Shown here: positions 20,233 to 30,417 of the stretch, piece by piece
Numbering within the stretch: position 1 is the first letter of the stretch
Layout: the number at the start of each line of letters is the position of its first letter
Source: Streptococcus sp. CSL10205-OR2
GTDB taxonomy: Bacteria > Bacillota > Bacilli > Lactobacillales > Streptococcaceae
Assembly (NCBI RefSeq): GCF_025660655.1
Contig: NZ_JAOTIN010000009.1
Location: 19,488-83,487, forward strand
Direction: 5' to 3'
DNA: 64,000 nucleotides
Made by a program: the position numbers and the translations under genes
Notes under the pieces: generated by a model
Seen by the model: the letters and a program-made list of their open reading frames with translations, nothing else
The model's database searches: none
What the model was told of the DNA's origin: nothing

Positions 20233-20258
20233 AAAAGGATGACCTAGGTCATCCTTTT
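20233..20258. terminator. bidirectional terminator
   Basis: An 11-bp stem (20233-20243 with 20248-20258) around the self-complementary CTAG, with six T on the plus strand and four on the minus strand. It ends corA and its partner, and probably nusG. Confidence 0.88.
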
Positions 20259-20296
20259 TTATGTTATGTTATTTCAATTCAATACCTTATCCGTCA

Positions 20297-20836
20297 TTAG
20301 AGTTCAGCAATTTGATACAATTCTAATTCTGCTGCTGTCTCAGTCCCAAACATATTGAGCATGATTTTAACTTTGTTATTTTCAATTTCAACCACACGAC
20401 CTTCTTGACCCATAAAGGCACCGTCAATAATTTGAACCATATCGCCTTCTTTGATATTGGTATCAATGACATCAACAGATTGTCCCATCGAAATCAAGAT
20501 GGCTCTAATTTCTTCTTCAAGAAGTGGTGTTGGTTTTGAACGGTTACCATGTGAACCAACAAACCCTGTAACATTTGGTGTGTTACGAACAACAAACCAA
20601 GCCTCATCCGTCATAACCATTTCCACTAAAACATAACCTGGAAAACGGTTTTCTTCAATTTCTTTGGTTTGACCATTTTTTTCAACATTAACAGTCTGTG
20701 TTGGAATTTCAACACGTAAAATATTTTCAAGCATGTTGTATGTTTGTGCTCGTTGTAATAAATTCTCTTTTACTTTATTTTCATATCCTGAATAAGTTTG
20801 TAATACAAACCATCCTTTGTCAAAACTATCTAACAT
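20297..20836 (-). CDS. nusG: transcription termination/antitermination protein NusG
   Basis: A 179-residue factor that binds RNA polymerase and the ribosome. The N-terminal NGN domain begins DKGWFVLQTYSGYE, and the C-terminal KOW motif is around MVQIIDGAFMGQEGRVVEIE. The start at 20836 follows the ribosome site GAAAGGA, which itself lies within a longer open frame. A hairpin lies upstream, between secE and nusG. Confidence 0.97.
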   Translation of the reverse strand: MLDSFDKGWFVLQTYSGYENKVKENLLQRAQTYNMLENILRVEIPTQTVNVEKNGQTKEIEENRFPGYVLVEMVMTDEAWFVVRNTPNVTGFVGSHGNRSKPTPLLEEEIRAILISMGQSVDVIDTNIKEGDMVQIIDGAFMGQEGRVVEIENNKVKIMLNMFGTETAAELELYQIAEL

Positions 20837-20855
20837 AGTGTTTCCTTTCATAATA

Positions 20856-20877
20856 AAAAAGCCGAAATCGGCTTTTT
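20856..20877. terminator. hairpin between secE and nusG
   Basis: A 9-bp stem (20856-20864 with 20869-20877) including GCCG/CGGC, with T run on either strand. It sits within the rpmG-secE-nusG group and may partly terminate secE transcripts. Confidence 0.75.
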
Positions 20878-20923
20878 GTTTGTTGTTTTTTATTATATCA
20901 CAAAAGCCTAGAGGGTTGCAAAT

Positions 20924-21100
20924 CTAAAATCGACTTAATAAATCTAATATCCCTAAAGAAAGTAGATGGTCAAAAATAAATATGATTAGTGCAAAAAAGG
21001 CTGTGTATTCTAAAATAGAAATAAAATCATGCCAACGTTTTTTTCTATTTGGCCATGTTGTTTCTTTTAGTAATGTGAAAATACCTTTAATAAACGTCAC
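20924..21100 (-). CDS. secE: protein translocase subunit SecE
   Basis: A 58-residue single-span SecE. The start is GTG at 21098-21100, with AAGGAG 6 bases before it; an in-frame ATG further up would extend the protein to 73 residues and overlap rpmG. The 58-residue length equals that of other streptococcal SecE. The amphipathic motif ETTWPNRKK precedes a hydrophobic helix at about 31-52. It stabilises the SecYEG channel. Confidence 0.93.
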   Translation of the reverse strand: MTFIKGIFTLLKETTWPNRKKRWHDFISILEYTAFFALIIFIFDHLLSLGILDLLSRF

Positions 21101-21110
21101 GAGAGTCTCC

Positions 21111-21263
21111 TTATCTGGTTTCTTTATGTAGTGTGTAACGGCCACAATGTTTACAAAATTTATTAACCTCTAGTCTTGTTGTTTTTGGTGTAGAACTTAT
21201 TGTTATCGAATAATTCCTTGAACCACAGTCAACACAAGCTAGACTTGCTTTTTTTTGAGTCAT
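21111..21263 (-). CDS. rpmG: 50S ribosomal protein L33
   Basis: A 50-residue protein read directly from the sequence: start ATG at 21261-21263, stop TAA at 21111-21113. It has an intact zinc ribbon (C10, C13, C37, C40), so it is the zinc-binding form. The sequence begins [14 protein letters not shown] and ends [11 protein letters not shown]. It lies between pbp2A and secE, the standard streptococcal position. Confidence 0.95.
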   Translation of the reverse strand: MTQKKASLACVDCGSRNYSITISSTPKTTRLEVNKFCKHCGRYTLHKETR

Positions 21264-21311
21264 AACGCCTCCGTAGATTTCATTTTATCATTATTTCATC
21301 ATTCGCGCAAG

Positions 21312-23585
21312 TTATCTGAAGTAATCTACGATATCTTGCCATGTGTCTTGAACACGCTCAATAATACCTGACTCATCAACAGCACTTCTGATATTTTTAG
21401 CAGCTTCTTGAACTGATTCTTGCAAGCTATCAATGATACCTTGAGACTGTTCTTCAATTTCTGTATTGGTTACAGCAGAAATACCATTTTCCTCATAGGT
21501 ACTATTTTCACTAAAGGCTGTTCCTTCAGTATAAGGCAAGATATAGCTGGCCTGCACACTAAAAATAGTCGAGGCGGTTCCTGCACTTGAATCAGTCAGA
21601 TAATGATTTTCATCAGGTTTATCAAAACCAATCCATTGACTGATGACAACGTCTGGTGTATACCCAATAACCCATTGATCTGTTGCTAAATCAGGATTAA
21701 AATCTGCTTCTGTTGTTCCTGTTTTTCCGGCTAACGTATAGCCATAGACATTAGCATTAACACCCGTACCATTTGAAAAGGTTCCAAGCATCATACTGGT
21801 CATTTTTTTGGCTTCTGATTGACTTAATACCTTGGTTGAAGTTGGTTTAAACTCTTTTAAAACGGTACCACTAGCTGTTTCGATTCTCGTGATGAGATGA
21901 GCTTTTGGCATGACACCGTTATTGGCAAAAGCAGCATAAGCTTGAGCCATTTCTAATGGGTTTGTTGATACACCTGACCCAAGTGCAACCCCTAATTCTT
22001 TCTTGGTTTTTGATAAATTCAAGCCAAATTTTTCACCGTAAGAGAAGGCCTTATTAATACCTAATTCTTTAACTGTATAAACAGCAGGAATATTATAGGA
22101 ATTAGCTAAAGCTTGATACATTGGCACAGACTCTGATTCAAAACCTCCATAATTATGAGGGGTATAGCCATCAAAATCTTGCACCATATTAGGTAATTCC
22201 CTTTCAGGTTGCCAACCAGAAGCAATAGCAGGTGAATAAACCACTAAAGGTTTAATAGTTGAAGCTGGGCTTCTTTGTGCTTGTGTGGCATAATTAAAAC
22301 TTCTAAAAATTGTTTCTTCTGAGCTATTAACACGACCAACAAGTCCACGCACACCACCATCTTTAGGATCAAGAGCAACACTAGCTCCTTGAACACTTGT
22401 GCCATCGACGTAAGAAATCGGAAACAAATCATCATTGTTAAAAGTTTCTTGCATCCCAATTTGATAATTTTGATCCAAGGCGGTATAAATTTTATAGCCA
22501 TTATTAACGATATCTTTCTCACTTAAACCGTATTCTTCAATGGCTTCATTAATAACTGCATCAAAGTAAGACGGATATTTATAATCATCAACTTTACCAG
22601 CATAGGTATCGCTGAGACGCTCTTCTATGTTAACAGCCATATACTCATCAGCAACACTTTGTTCTATTTTTCCTGCATCAACCATCGCTTGAAGGACTGT
22701 GTTACGACGATTAGTCGCATTTTCAATCGAATAATAAGGATTGTAGATTTCTGGTCCTTTTAACATACCAGCAAGAGTTGCTGCTTCATCAAGACTCAAC
22801 TGACTGGCTGAGACACCAAAATATTTCTGGCTGGCATCCTCAACACCCCAAACACCATTTCCAAAATAAGAATTGTTAAGATACATGGTTAAAATATCAT
22901 CTTTACTGTATTTTTTTGTCAATTCAAGTGCTAAGAAAAATTCACGCGCCTTACGTTTAATGGTTTGGTCTTGTGTGAGATAAGCATTTTTTGCCAGTTG
23001 CTGAGTGATGGTTGAACCACCTCCTGAACGACCTAGTGTTAAAACAGCAAGAAGTGTTCTTTGGAAATTAATACCATTATTTTCATAAAAACTTCTATCC
23101 TCAGTAGCAATGACAGCCATCTCTAAATCATCACTAATGGCATCAAGTTCAACATAACTCCCTTTTTGCCCCGATAGAGTCCCTGCATATTCTCCTTCAC
23201 GGTCATAGATAACGGTTGTTGCTCTAAGAGCACTTTGAAGGTCAGAAACATTGGCTGTTTTAGCAAGGTAAAACAAGTAGCCACTAATCAGTAAAATCAG
23301 AGTTGAAAAAATGATAATCATTATTTTTGTCAGGTTATAGCGACGCCAAAACTTTCTAATCGGATTATTAGGCGACAACTGAAAGCGGTGGAAAAATCCT
23401 TTTGGCTTCGACTCTTTATGTGAGACGGGATTGCTACGTTGATAAGAGCTTCTCCTTTCAAAAGACTCGTTTGTTGGGAGCTCCTCGTCTTCGTCAATTA
23501 TTTTTTCTTCTGTTGTTTCTTCATCCGTTAATACTTGTTCATCGTCTGGAAAAAACTTTTTCTTTAATACATCTAAAATAGTCAT
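21312..23585 (-). CDS. pbp2A: penicillin-binding protein 2A (bifunctional class A)
   Basis: A 757-residue membrane enzyme that polymerises and crosslinks peptidoglycan. An acidic N-terminal tail of about 70 residues precedes one membrane helix (about 88-109). The transglycosylase domain has the catalytic motif EDRSFYENNG and GGSTITQQLAKN. The transpeptidase domain has the active-site STIK in SPASTIKP, SYN in ANSYNIPA, and KTGTT. ATG at 23583-23585 is chosen; a GTG two codons upstream also opens the frame. No ribosome site is seen and the -10 box lies just 6 bases from the ATG (see promoter). Confidence 0.95.
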   Translation of the reverse strand: MTILDVLKKKFFPDDEQVLTDEETTEEKIIDEDEELPTNESFERRSSYQRSNPVSHKESKPKGFFHRFQLSPNNPIRKFWRRYNLTKIMIIIFSTLILLISGYLFYLAKTANVSDLQSALRATTVIYDREGEYAGTLSGQKGSYVELDAISDDLEMAVIATEDRSFYENNGINFQRTLLAVLTLGRSGGGSTITQQLAKNAYLTQDQTIKRKAREFFLALELTKKYSKDDILTMYLNNSYFGNGVWGVEDASQKYFGVSASQLSLDEAATLAGMLKGPEIYNPYYSIENATNRRNTVLQAMVDAGKIEQSVADEYMAVNIEERLSDTYAGKVDDYKYPSYFDAVINEAIEEYGLSEKDIVNNGYKIYTALDQNYQIGMQETFNNDDLFPISYVDGTSVQGASVALDPKDGGVRGLVGRVNSSEETIFRSFNYATQAQRSPASTIKPLVVYSPAIASGWQPERELPNMVQDFDGYTPHNYGGFESESVPMYQALANSYNIPAVYTVKELGINKAFSYGEKFGLNLSKTKKELGVALGSGVSTNPLEMAQAYAAFANNGVMPKAHLITRIETASGTVLKEFKPTSTKVLSQSEAKKMTSMMLGTFSNGTGVNANVYGYTLAGKTGTTEADFNPDLATDQWVIGYTPDVVISQWIGFDKPDENHYLTDSSAGTASTIFSVQASYILPYTEGTAFSENSTYEENGISAVTNTEIEEQSQGIIDSLQESVQEAAKNIRSAVDESGIIERVQDTWQDIVDYFR

Positions 23586-23591
23586 ACCCAC

Positions 23592-23620
23592 ATTATAGCA
23601 ATTTCTAGGAAAATCGTCAT
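23592..23620 (-). promoter_or_regulatory. pbp2A promoter, probably giving a leaderless mRNA
   Basis: Minus strand: -35-like ATGACG (23615-23620), 17-bp spacer, extended TGCTATAAT (23592-23600). Counting 7 bases from the end of the -10 box puts +1 on the A of the ATG at 23585. Confidence 0.6.
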
Positions 23621-23698
23621 AATAAAATTGTTTCTACTCTTTTTTGATGATAAGAATCATTTTTCAACTAAGCTTACTTATGAAAAATATTTAGAAGA

Positions 23699-23707
23699 TG
23701 GTATAAT
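23699..23707 (+). promoter_or_regulatory. extended -10 box of the rluD-like gene, probably giving a leaderless mRNA
   Basis: TGGTATAAT, then 6 bases, then ATG at 23714. No Shine-Dalgarno sequence fits between. -35 match is poor. Confidence 0.6.
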
Positions 23708-23713
23708 AAAACT

Positions 23714-24577
23714 ATGACTATGAAAATATCATTTAAAAACCACTATGGTAAAGTGACGGTCAAAGAACTGTTAGAAGAAAAATGCTTAATTCCTAGGAAA
23801 ATTCGTCATTTTTTACGAATGAAAAAACATGTTTTCGTCAATGGTAAATCTGTTCATTGGCAAGAATGGGTTGAAAAAGAAGATCACGTTCTTTTATGGT
23901 TTGATGAAGAGGATTATCCTGAAAAAACGATTCCCTTCGGGCAAAAAGAGCTTGTTGATTGTCTTTATGAAGACGAGCATCTTATTATCGTTAATAAACC
24001 TGAAGGAATGAAAACTCATGGTAATGAACCTACTGAAATAGCCCTTCTCAATCATGTTTCTGCCTTTGTTGGACAAACGTGTTATGTTGTTCATCGTCTT
24101 GATATGGAAACGAGTGGGCTTGTCATGTTTGCTAAAAATCCTTTTATCCTACCAATTTTAAATCGTTTATTAGAACAAAAAAAGATAAAACGAGACTATC
24201 TGGCACTTGTTTGCAATCATTTTCCACAAACGACAATGACATTTAAGGATAAGATAGGGCGCCACAGACACGATAGACGAAAACGAGTGGTTGATGAACG
24301 AAATGGACGAACAGCTCTAACAACGGTTGAACCTCTTCAATATTTTCCCAAAACAACACTTGTTAGATGTCAATTGGAAACGGGAAGAACCCATCAAATT
24401 AGAGTTCACCTCGCCCATCATCACTATCCAATCGTTGGTGATCCCTTGTATCGTCCAAATCAGCCATATTCTCGCTTAATGCTTCATGCTTATCAACTGG
24501 ATTTTAGACATCCTTTAACCCTTAAGACAATTAGTATCAAAAGTGACTCAGAAACCTTTCAAAAAGGACTTGCCTAG
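23714..24577 (+). CDS. RluA/RluD-family pseudouridine synthase
   Basis: A 287-residue RNA-modifying enzyme that isomerises uridine in rRNA or other RNA. The catalytic aspartate is D130 in HRLDMETSGL. The motif ETGRTHQIRVHLAH is near residue 230 and GDPLY near 257. A short S4-like N-terminal region is present. A second in-frame ATG lies two codons in (23720). It is divergent from pbp2A. Its exact target site cannot be told from the sequence. Confidence 0.9.
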   Translation: MTMKISFKNHYGKVTVKELLEEKCLIPRKIRHFLRMKKHVFVNGKSVHWQEWVEKEDHVLLWFDEEDYPEKTIPFGQKELVDCLYEDEHLIIVNKPEGMKTHGNEPTEIALLNHVSAFVGQTCYVVHRLDMETSGLVMFAKNPFILPILNRLLEQKKIKRDYLALVCNHFPQTTMTFKDKIGRHRHDRRKRVVDERNGRTALTTVEPLQYFPKTTLVRCQLETGRTHQIRVHLAHHHYPIVGDPLYRPNQPYSRLMLHAYQLDFRHPLTLKTISIKSDSETFQKGLA

Positions 24578-24589
24578 GCAAGTCCTTTT
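24562..24589 (+). terminator. terminator overlapping the rluD-like stop codon
   Basis: A 12-bp perfect stem (24562-24573 with 24578-24589) around CTAG, followed by T-rich sequence. The stop codon is in the loop. Confidence 0.88.
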
Positions 24590-24605
24590 GGTTTCGTCTA
24601 ATAAC

Positions 24606-26255
24606 TTAGTTAATCTTACTCATCTTAGGACTAATATAACCTTGCGAATAATCAATGGCTTGGTCTTTTGAACCTGACCAAATAACGAGATTAATTTCAT
24701 TTTCCTTGATGATAATACCATAATCATAGACGATATTAACGCCTCCTAAACCTGGTAAAATCGTGAAGGTGTTAACATCAGTACCAGAAGCATACTTAAA
24801 GCGGTAGGTGTTTTCACCCGTCTCAATCAATTCTTCTACCTTGGCTGTTCCAACTTCATCTTTTTTATCTTTATCATTAAAGACGGTTTTCTTTGAAACA
24901 GTTCCGTCTTCTGCAAAGGTTAGCGTTGCAGTATAATCTTTATCCTTGACTTGCCATGTTCCGATGAGTTGTTTAGGAAAAACACCTGGTCTTTTCACTT
25001 GGTTATTCTCACTTACTAAGGCTAGAGGAATATGACCGCCTTTGGCAAAAAGCATGCCATCTTTGGTTACCTTGATAATGGCTTCACCTGTTAAGCTTTG
25101 ATAGAGATGTCCTGTTGTGCCATTTTGTGGGTCTGTAGAGACATCATAATAATAATCATAGGTGGTTGAATAGTTAAGAGCATAACTATCAACGCCAACT
25201 TGAGTGACACTATTTATCACAATTTCTGGGATTGACAAACTTGAAGCTCTTCTTGGGTCTGTTTGCGTTTTAGCTTTGATGCTGTCTTTCAACAATTTAT
25301 AGTAATCATTATTAGCACCATTTTCAAAAACGGTGGCAATATCAGCGGCATCTTGACCACTACTGTAGTAAACGAGCAATTTATTAAAGGATTCCACTAA
25401 AACCTGACCGGCTTTTTCAACATCAAGAGCCTTGTCGCTATTTAATTCGACAACAGCATTATCAGCAATATCACTCATAGCAACTTTATTTGATATCAAG
25501 TCCCCATCTGGAAATTGCTTTTTGACATAAACGTCTACAGAATCAGATGTAGGGTATTCTGAAACATCGAACTCACCTTCTTTGAGACTGCCAATTCGTC
25601 TATCACTGAAGTAGAGTTCACCTGCTGTAATGTTGCTTTTTACCTTGAAGGTTTTAAAGCGCACACTCAAATCAATCGTGTTTTCAACACCATCATAGCT
25701 CTTACTAATATCAACTTTTTTCCCTTTATAAAACCCGCTGATAGACGCTTTGTAATCTGCCACCGGCAATTTATCTAGCGTCACACTATAGTCGTCACTG
25801 TTACTTTGAACAACTTTTTTATCATTTAGTAAAATATCCATCTTATTAACGTTAGTTTTAATGGTCAGAGACATAGGCTTGACAGCTATCTTATAATCGG
25901 GAAAAATACCAAACTTACTACCAACACTTTTGACATAGAGATTGGCCGATGCGTCTGCTTCTTGTAATTCTTTTTTTAAAGCTTCTTTTTCTTCTTGGTT
26001 TTCTAACTTGGTAAATGTTGTGTATTTGGCATCATTCATTGAGATGATGGTATTATCATCTGCCCAAACGATATAAGGTTTGATGTTTTCAAACACATCA
26101 CCATCTTTACCCCTAGCAGCAATGTATCTATCAATACTGGCATCTTTGGAATAATAAGAAAATCCAGCTACTCCTAGTATAAAGATGAGGATACCTACGA
26201 TGAGTAAACTAATTTTAACCTTTTTCTTTTTGAGAAACGTTTTAAGAGTTTCCAT
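24606..26255 (-). CDS. TcaA-like membrane-anchored protein
   Basis: A 549-residue protein with a short basic N-terminus, one membrane helix at about 13-34, and a long extracellular part. The region after the helix (SIDRYIAARGKDGDVFENIKPY and onward) resembles the repeated ligand-binding-like domains of TcaA/YvbJ proteins. The C-terminal 110 residues look like a lipocalin-like or DUF-type beta domain (IGTWQVKDKDYTATLTFAEDG). TcaA proteins affect teichoic acid and glycopeptide response in staphylococci. The usual N-terminal zinc ribbon is missing. Family assignment is moderate. Confidence 0.65.
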   Translation of the reverse strand: METLKTFLKKKKVKISLLIVGILIFILGVAGFSYYSKDASIDRYIAARGKDGDVFENIKPYIVWADDNTIISMNDAKYTTFTKLENQEEKEALKKELQEADASANLYVKSVGSKFGIFPDYKIAVKPMSLTIKTNVNKMDILLNDKKVVQSNSDDYSVTLDKLPVADYKASISGFYKGKKVDISKSYDGVENTIDLSVRFKTFKVKSNITAGELYFSDRRIGSLKEGEFDVSEYPTSDSVDVYVKKQFPDGDLISNKVAMSDIADNAVVELNSDKALDVEKAGQVLVESFNKLLVYYSSGQDAADIATVFENGANNDYYKLLKDSIKAKTQTDPRRASSLSIPEIVINSVTQVGVDSYALNYSTTYDYYYDVSTDPQNGTTGHLYQSLTGEAIIKVTKDGMLFAKGGHIPLALVSENNQVKRPGVFPKQLIGTWQVKDKDYTATLTFAEDGTVSKKTVFNDKDKKDEVGTAKVEELIETGENTYRFKYASGTDVNTFTILPGLGGVNIVYDYGIIIKENEINLVIWSGSKDQAIDYSQGYISPKMSKIN

Positions 26256-26273
26256 TTGCGTCTCCTTTGTTTA

Positions 26274-26338
26274 GTATAACACTGTTAATGTTATCATACT
26301 TATCCCCATTATAACAAATTTAAGCTATAAGAAAAATC
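26274..26338 (-). promoter_or_regulatory. promoter region of the tcaA-like gene with a palindrome
   Basis: Extended TGTTATAAT lies on the minus strand near 26310-26320. Between it and the ribosome site is an imperfect 26-bp inverted repeat (26274-26299, arms GTAT..AACA and TGTT..ATAC). The rest of the 263-bp gap to groEL holds no gene. Confidence 0.45.
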
Positions 26339-26484
26339 CAAGTGATGATATTAGTAAGAAAACTCTTCTTTTTTACCCAAAAATTGAGTTTGGCAACTTA
26401 AATCTAGTGTCTTTCATTAGTTTATTCGAAAAAACAACCCCCTTTTTGCCCCTTTTCTCTGAAAAAAGATTTTAAAACAAGCAA

Positions 26485-26507
26485 AAACCCTTGATAGACA
26501 AGGGTTT
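26485..26507 (-). terminator. terminator after groEL
   Basis: A 9-bp stem AAACCCTTG/CAAGGGTTT (26485-26493 with 26499-26507) with T run on the minus strand. Confidence 0.85.
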
Positions 26508-26518
26508 CTTTTTTATTT

Positions 26519-28436
<1,918 letters not shown>

Positions 28437-28459
28437 ATAATGCCTCCGCAAATATTTTG

Positions 28460-28486
28460 TTAGCACTCTTATCTATCGAGTGCTAA
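28460..28486. promoter_or_regulatory. CIRCE operator (HrcA binding site)
   Basis: Perfect TTAGCACTC (28460-28468), 9-base spacer, GAGTGCTAA (28478-28486). It lies between the promoter and the groES start, so HrcA is expected to repress groES-groEL. Confidence 0.97.
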
Positions 28487-28497
28487 TTCCATCTCTT

Positions 28498-28525
28498 ATT
28501 GTATCACTTGGTCAAAAATAGTCAA
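28498..28525 (-). promoter_or_regulatory. groES-groEL promoter
   Basis: Minus strand: -35 TTGACT (28520-28525), 16-bp spacer, -10 TACAAT (28498-28503). CIRCE follows 11 bp downstream. Confidence 0.8.
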
Positions 28526-28531
28526 GAAAAA

Positions 28532-28550
28532 AGCAATCGCAACGATTACT
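28532..28550 (-). terminator. terminator after ssbB
   Basis: An 8-bp stem (28532-28539 with 28543-28550, one G-U), CAA loop, and six T on the minus strand. Confidence 0.8.
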
Positions 28551-28562
28551 TTTTTTGTGATT

Positions 28563-28958
28563 TTAAAAAGGGAGTTCTTCTTCATCCAAGACCAGGTCAG
28601 CAATGTCACTAGAAATATTGTTTTCACGCATGGCACGTTGGGTTTTACTTTCTAATAATTGGAAAGAAGAACATAAGAGTTCACTAACATAGTGTGTTAC
28701 CTTGTCTTTATCATACTTTCTTGTTCGCCACTCACCATCAACAGCGATAAGACTGCCTTTAGTACCGTAGCTAACAAGAACTTCTGCTAGTTTCCCCCAG
28801 ACAACCACTGAAATAAAATCAGTCTCTCTTTCACCATCTTTTCCTTTGAAGCGCCTGCCAACAGCCAAAGTCGCTCTTGTGACACTTTTTTCATTGGGTG
28901 TGGTAACCAGTTCAGGTGTGGCTGTTAGCCTACCAATCATAATTGCTTTATTGTACAT
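28563..28958 (-). CDS. ssbB: single-stranded DNA-binding protein, competence-type SsbB
   Basis: A 131-residue OB-fold protein. The binding core covers about 1-105 (YNKAIMIGRLTATPEL at the start). The short tail ends EEELPF, an acidic interaction tip like that of SSB. The protein is shorter than replicative SSB (about 160-165 residues) and lacks the long linker, as in SsbB that protects incoming DNA in transformation. A SigX-type box 21 bases upstream supports competence control. It is monocistronic. Confidence 0.9.
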   Translation of the reverse strand: MYNKAIMIGRLTATPELVTTPNEKSVTRATLAVGRRFKGKDGERETDFISVVVWGKLAEVLVSYGTKGSLIAVDGEWRTRKYDKDKVTHYVSELLCSSFQLLESKTQRAMRENNISSDIADLVLDEEELPF

Positions 28959-28978
28959 TTATCGTCCTCCTATCTCTT

Positions 28979-28986
28979 TATTCGAA
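28979..28986 (-). promoter_or_regulatory. SigX (com/cin) box of ssbB
   Basis: TTCGAATA on the minus strand, 7 of 8 to the streptococcal consensus TACGAATA, ending 21 bases before the ssbB ATG. Confidence 0.65.
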
Positions 28987-29041
28987 ATAGAACGAGAAAA
29001 ATAAGAGACATTTTAGTTCCTACCATTCTTTGAAAAAGAAA

Positions 29042-29064
29042 AGAGAAGACTTTTTGTCTTCTCT
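29042..29064 (-). terminator. terminator after ytpR
   Basis: A 9-bp perfect stem (29042-29050 with 29056-29064) with five-base loop. Both sides are T/A rich, giving a U tail on the minus strand. Confidence 0.8.
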
Positions 29065-29084
29065 ACTTATCTTTTTATACTTTT

Positions 29085-29708
29085 TTACTGCCAGTGTTTT
29101 TTAACATCAAAAGCTTCACCAACGATGGCACTATCATCTAACTCGATAATGCCTCTTTTTTGTGGCGCATTAGGAAGGGCTAATTCTCGTGGTGAGCACA
29201 TCATCCCAAAGCTATCTTCACCTCTTAGTTTTCCTGAGAAGATAAGACTGCCATTTGGCATCATTGCACCTGGTAGGGCAACAATTGTTTTAAGACCAAC
29301 GCGAGCATTTGGTGCACCAGCAACAATTTGAATCTCTTTATCTGCAGCAACTTTCACTTGGCAGATATTGAGGTGGTCACTATCAGGATGAGCTGCCATA
29401 GCTACAATTTCACCAACAACAAAACTTGGTTCTTGAGGATTTTCTAAAGATTCAGAAAAACCAGCTTTTGCTATTTCTTGATTAAACGCAGCAACTTGAT
29501 CATCAGAAAGTGTGATGTGGCCACTACCTTCAATCGCTGTCACTTCTGAGGCATCAAAAATATTCCATGCTACTGTTTCCTTAGTATCTTGTAAAAAGAC
29601 ACGCGCTACACGCCCTTTTCTCTCAACAGCTACACGTTTGCCTTCATCATTAGCCACAATAACCATCAAGACATCGCCAACATGCTCTTTATTATAAGTG
29701 AAAATCAT
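29085..29708 (-). CDS. ytpR: YtpR-type tRNA-binding-domain protein
   Basis: A 207-residue protein. The C-terminal half (about 95-200) is the EMAP/PheT-N OB fold, with motifs VGEIVAMAAHPDSDHLNICQV and GKLRGEDSFGMMCSPREL. The N-terminal part is a smaller beta domain. The protein resembles the tRNA-binding arm of PheRS beta subunit as a separate protein. Its role is not clear; it lies downstream of a thioredoxin in one group. Confidence 0.88.
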   Translation of the reverse strand: MIFTYNKEHVGDVLMVIVANDEGKRVAVERKGRVARVFLQDTKETVAWNIFDASEVTAIEGSGHITLSDDQVAAFNQEIAKAGFSESLENPQEPSFVVGEIVAMAAHPDSDHLNICQVKVAADKEIQIVAGAPNARVGLKTIVALPGAMMPNGSLIFSGKLRGEDSFGMMCSPRELALPNAPQKRGIIELDDSAIVGEAFDVKKHWQ

Positions 29709-29717
29709 AGTTCCCCC

Positions 29718-30035
29718 TTAGCCTAAACTTGCTAAAAATTGATTGATTTCATCTTTGGTTTTACGATCTTTATTAACAAGTCGTCCCAACTCTTTACCAT
29801 TTTGAGTGACGACAAAACTTGGAATACCAAAAATATCCCATTTTTGAGCTAATGGCATGTATTTGTCACGATCAACCTCTACAAAAACAAACGAGTCATT
29901 CTCTGCTTCAATTTCTGGCATTTGAGGATGGATAAAACGGCAATCACCACACCAACCGGCTGTGAAAAAGAGGACCAATTTGTCTGGACCTTCTACTAGT
30001 TCTGCTATTTCTTCTAAAGATTTTGGAATAATCAT
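29718..30035 (-). CDS. thioredoxin-family protein
   Basis: A 105-residue thioredoxin fold. The redox motif is WCGDC with C29 and C32, and the cis-proline loop is GIPSFVV near residue 75. No signal peptide or helix, so it is cytoplasmic. The CGDC centre differs from the classic CGPC, so it may be a thioredoxin-like protein and not the main TrxA. It overlaps the DUF4651 gene by 4 bases. Confidence 0.9.
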   Translation of the reverse strand: MIIPKSLEEIAELVEGPDKLVLFFTAGWCGDCRFIHPQMPEIEAENDSFVFVEVDRDKYMPLAQKWDIFGIPSFVVTQNGKELGRLVNKDRKTKDEINQFLASLG

Positions 30036-30328
30036 TGTTCACTCTCCTTATAATTAATATCGCCATCTAGATAATGAAAGAAAAAAGTGATCTCATCATC
30101 AAAGACAACTCCCCCTTGTGCTTCTTTTTTAGCAGGGTTAAATGAACTGATATAAACCACCTTAATCACGCCAAAAGAAGCAAAAAAAGAGCGCACTTCA
30201 TCCAAAATCTCAGATTCCGTTTTTTGATTCTTAACTTGTTTTTTATGGCCTAAAAAAGCGGCAATACCTAAAAATGCTGGTGTCCCCAATAATAAGCCTG
30301 TGGATAACCAAAATTTCTTTTTATTCAT
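30032..30328 (-). CDS. small membrane-anchored protein (DUF4651-type)
   Basis: A 98-residue protein with one N-terminal hydrophobic segment (about 5-25, beginning KKFWLSTGLLLG) and a soluble domain outside or inside the membrane. The same order pepA/DUF4651/thioredoxin/YtpR/SsbB occurs in other streptococci. No function known. It overlaps the thioredoxin gene by 4 bases, so translation is coupled. Confidence 0.75.
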   Translation of the reverse strand: MNKKKFWLSTGLLLGTPAFLGIAAFLGHKKQVKNQKTESEILDEVRSFFASFGVIKVVYISSFNPAKKEAQGGVVFDDEITFFFHYLDGDINYKESEQ

Positions 30329-30417
30329 ACCTTATATTCTAACATAATTCTCTTATTTTTTAAGCTTAAAATGCTTTTAATTTTTGTTATAATAGAAACT
30401 ATAGAAATGAGGTATAT

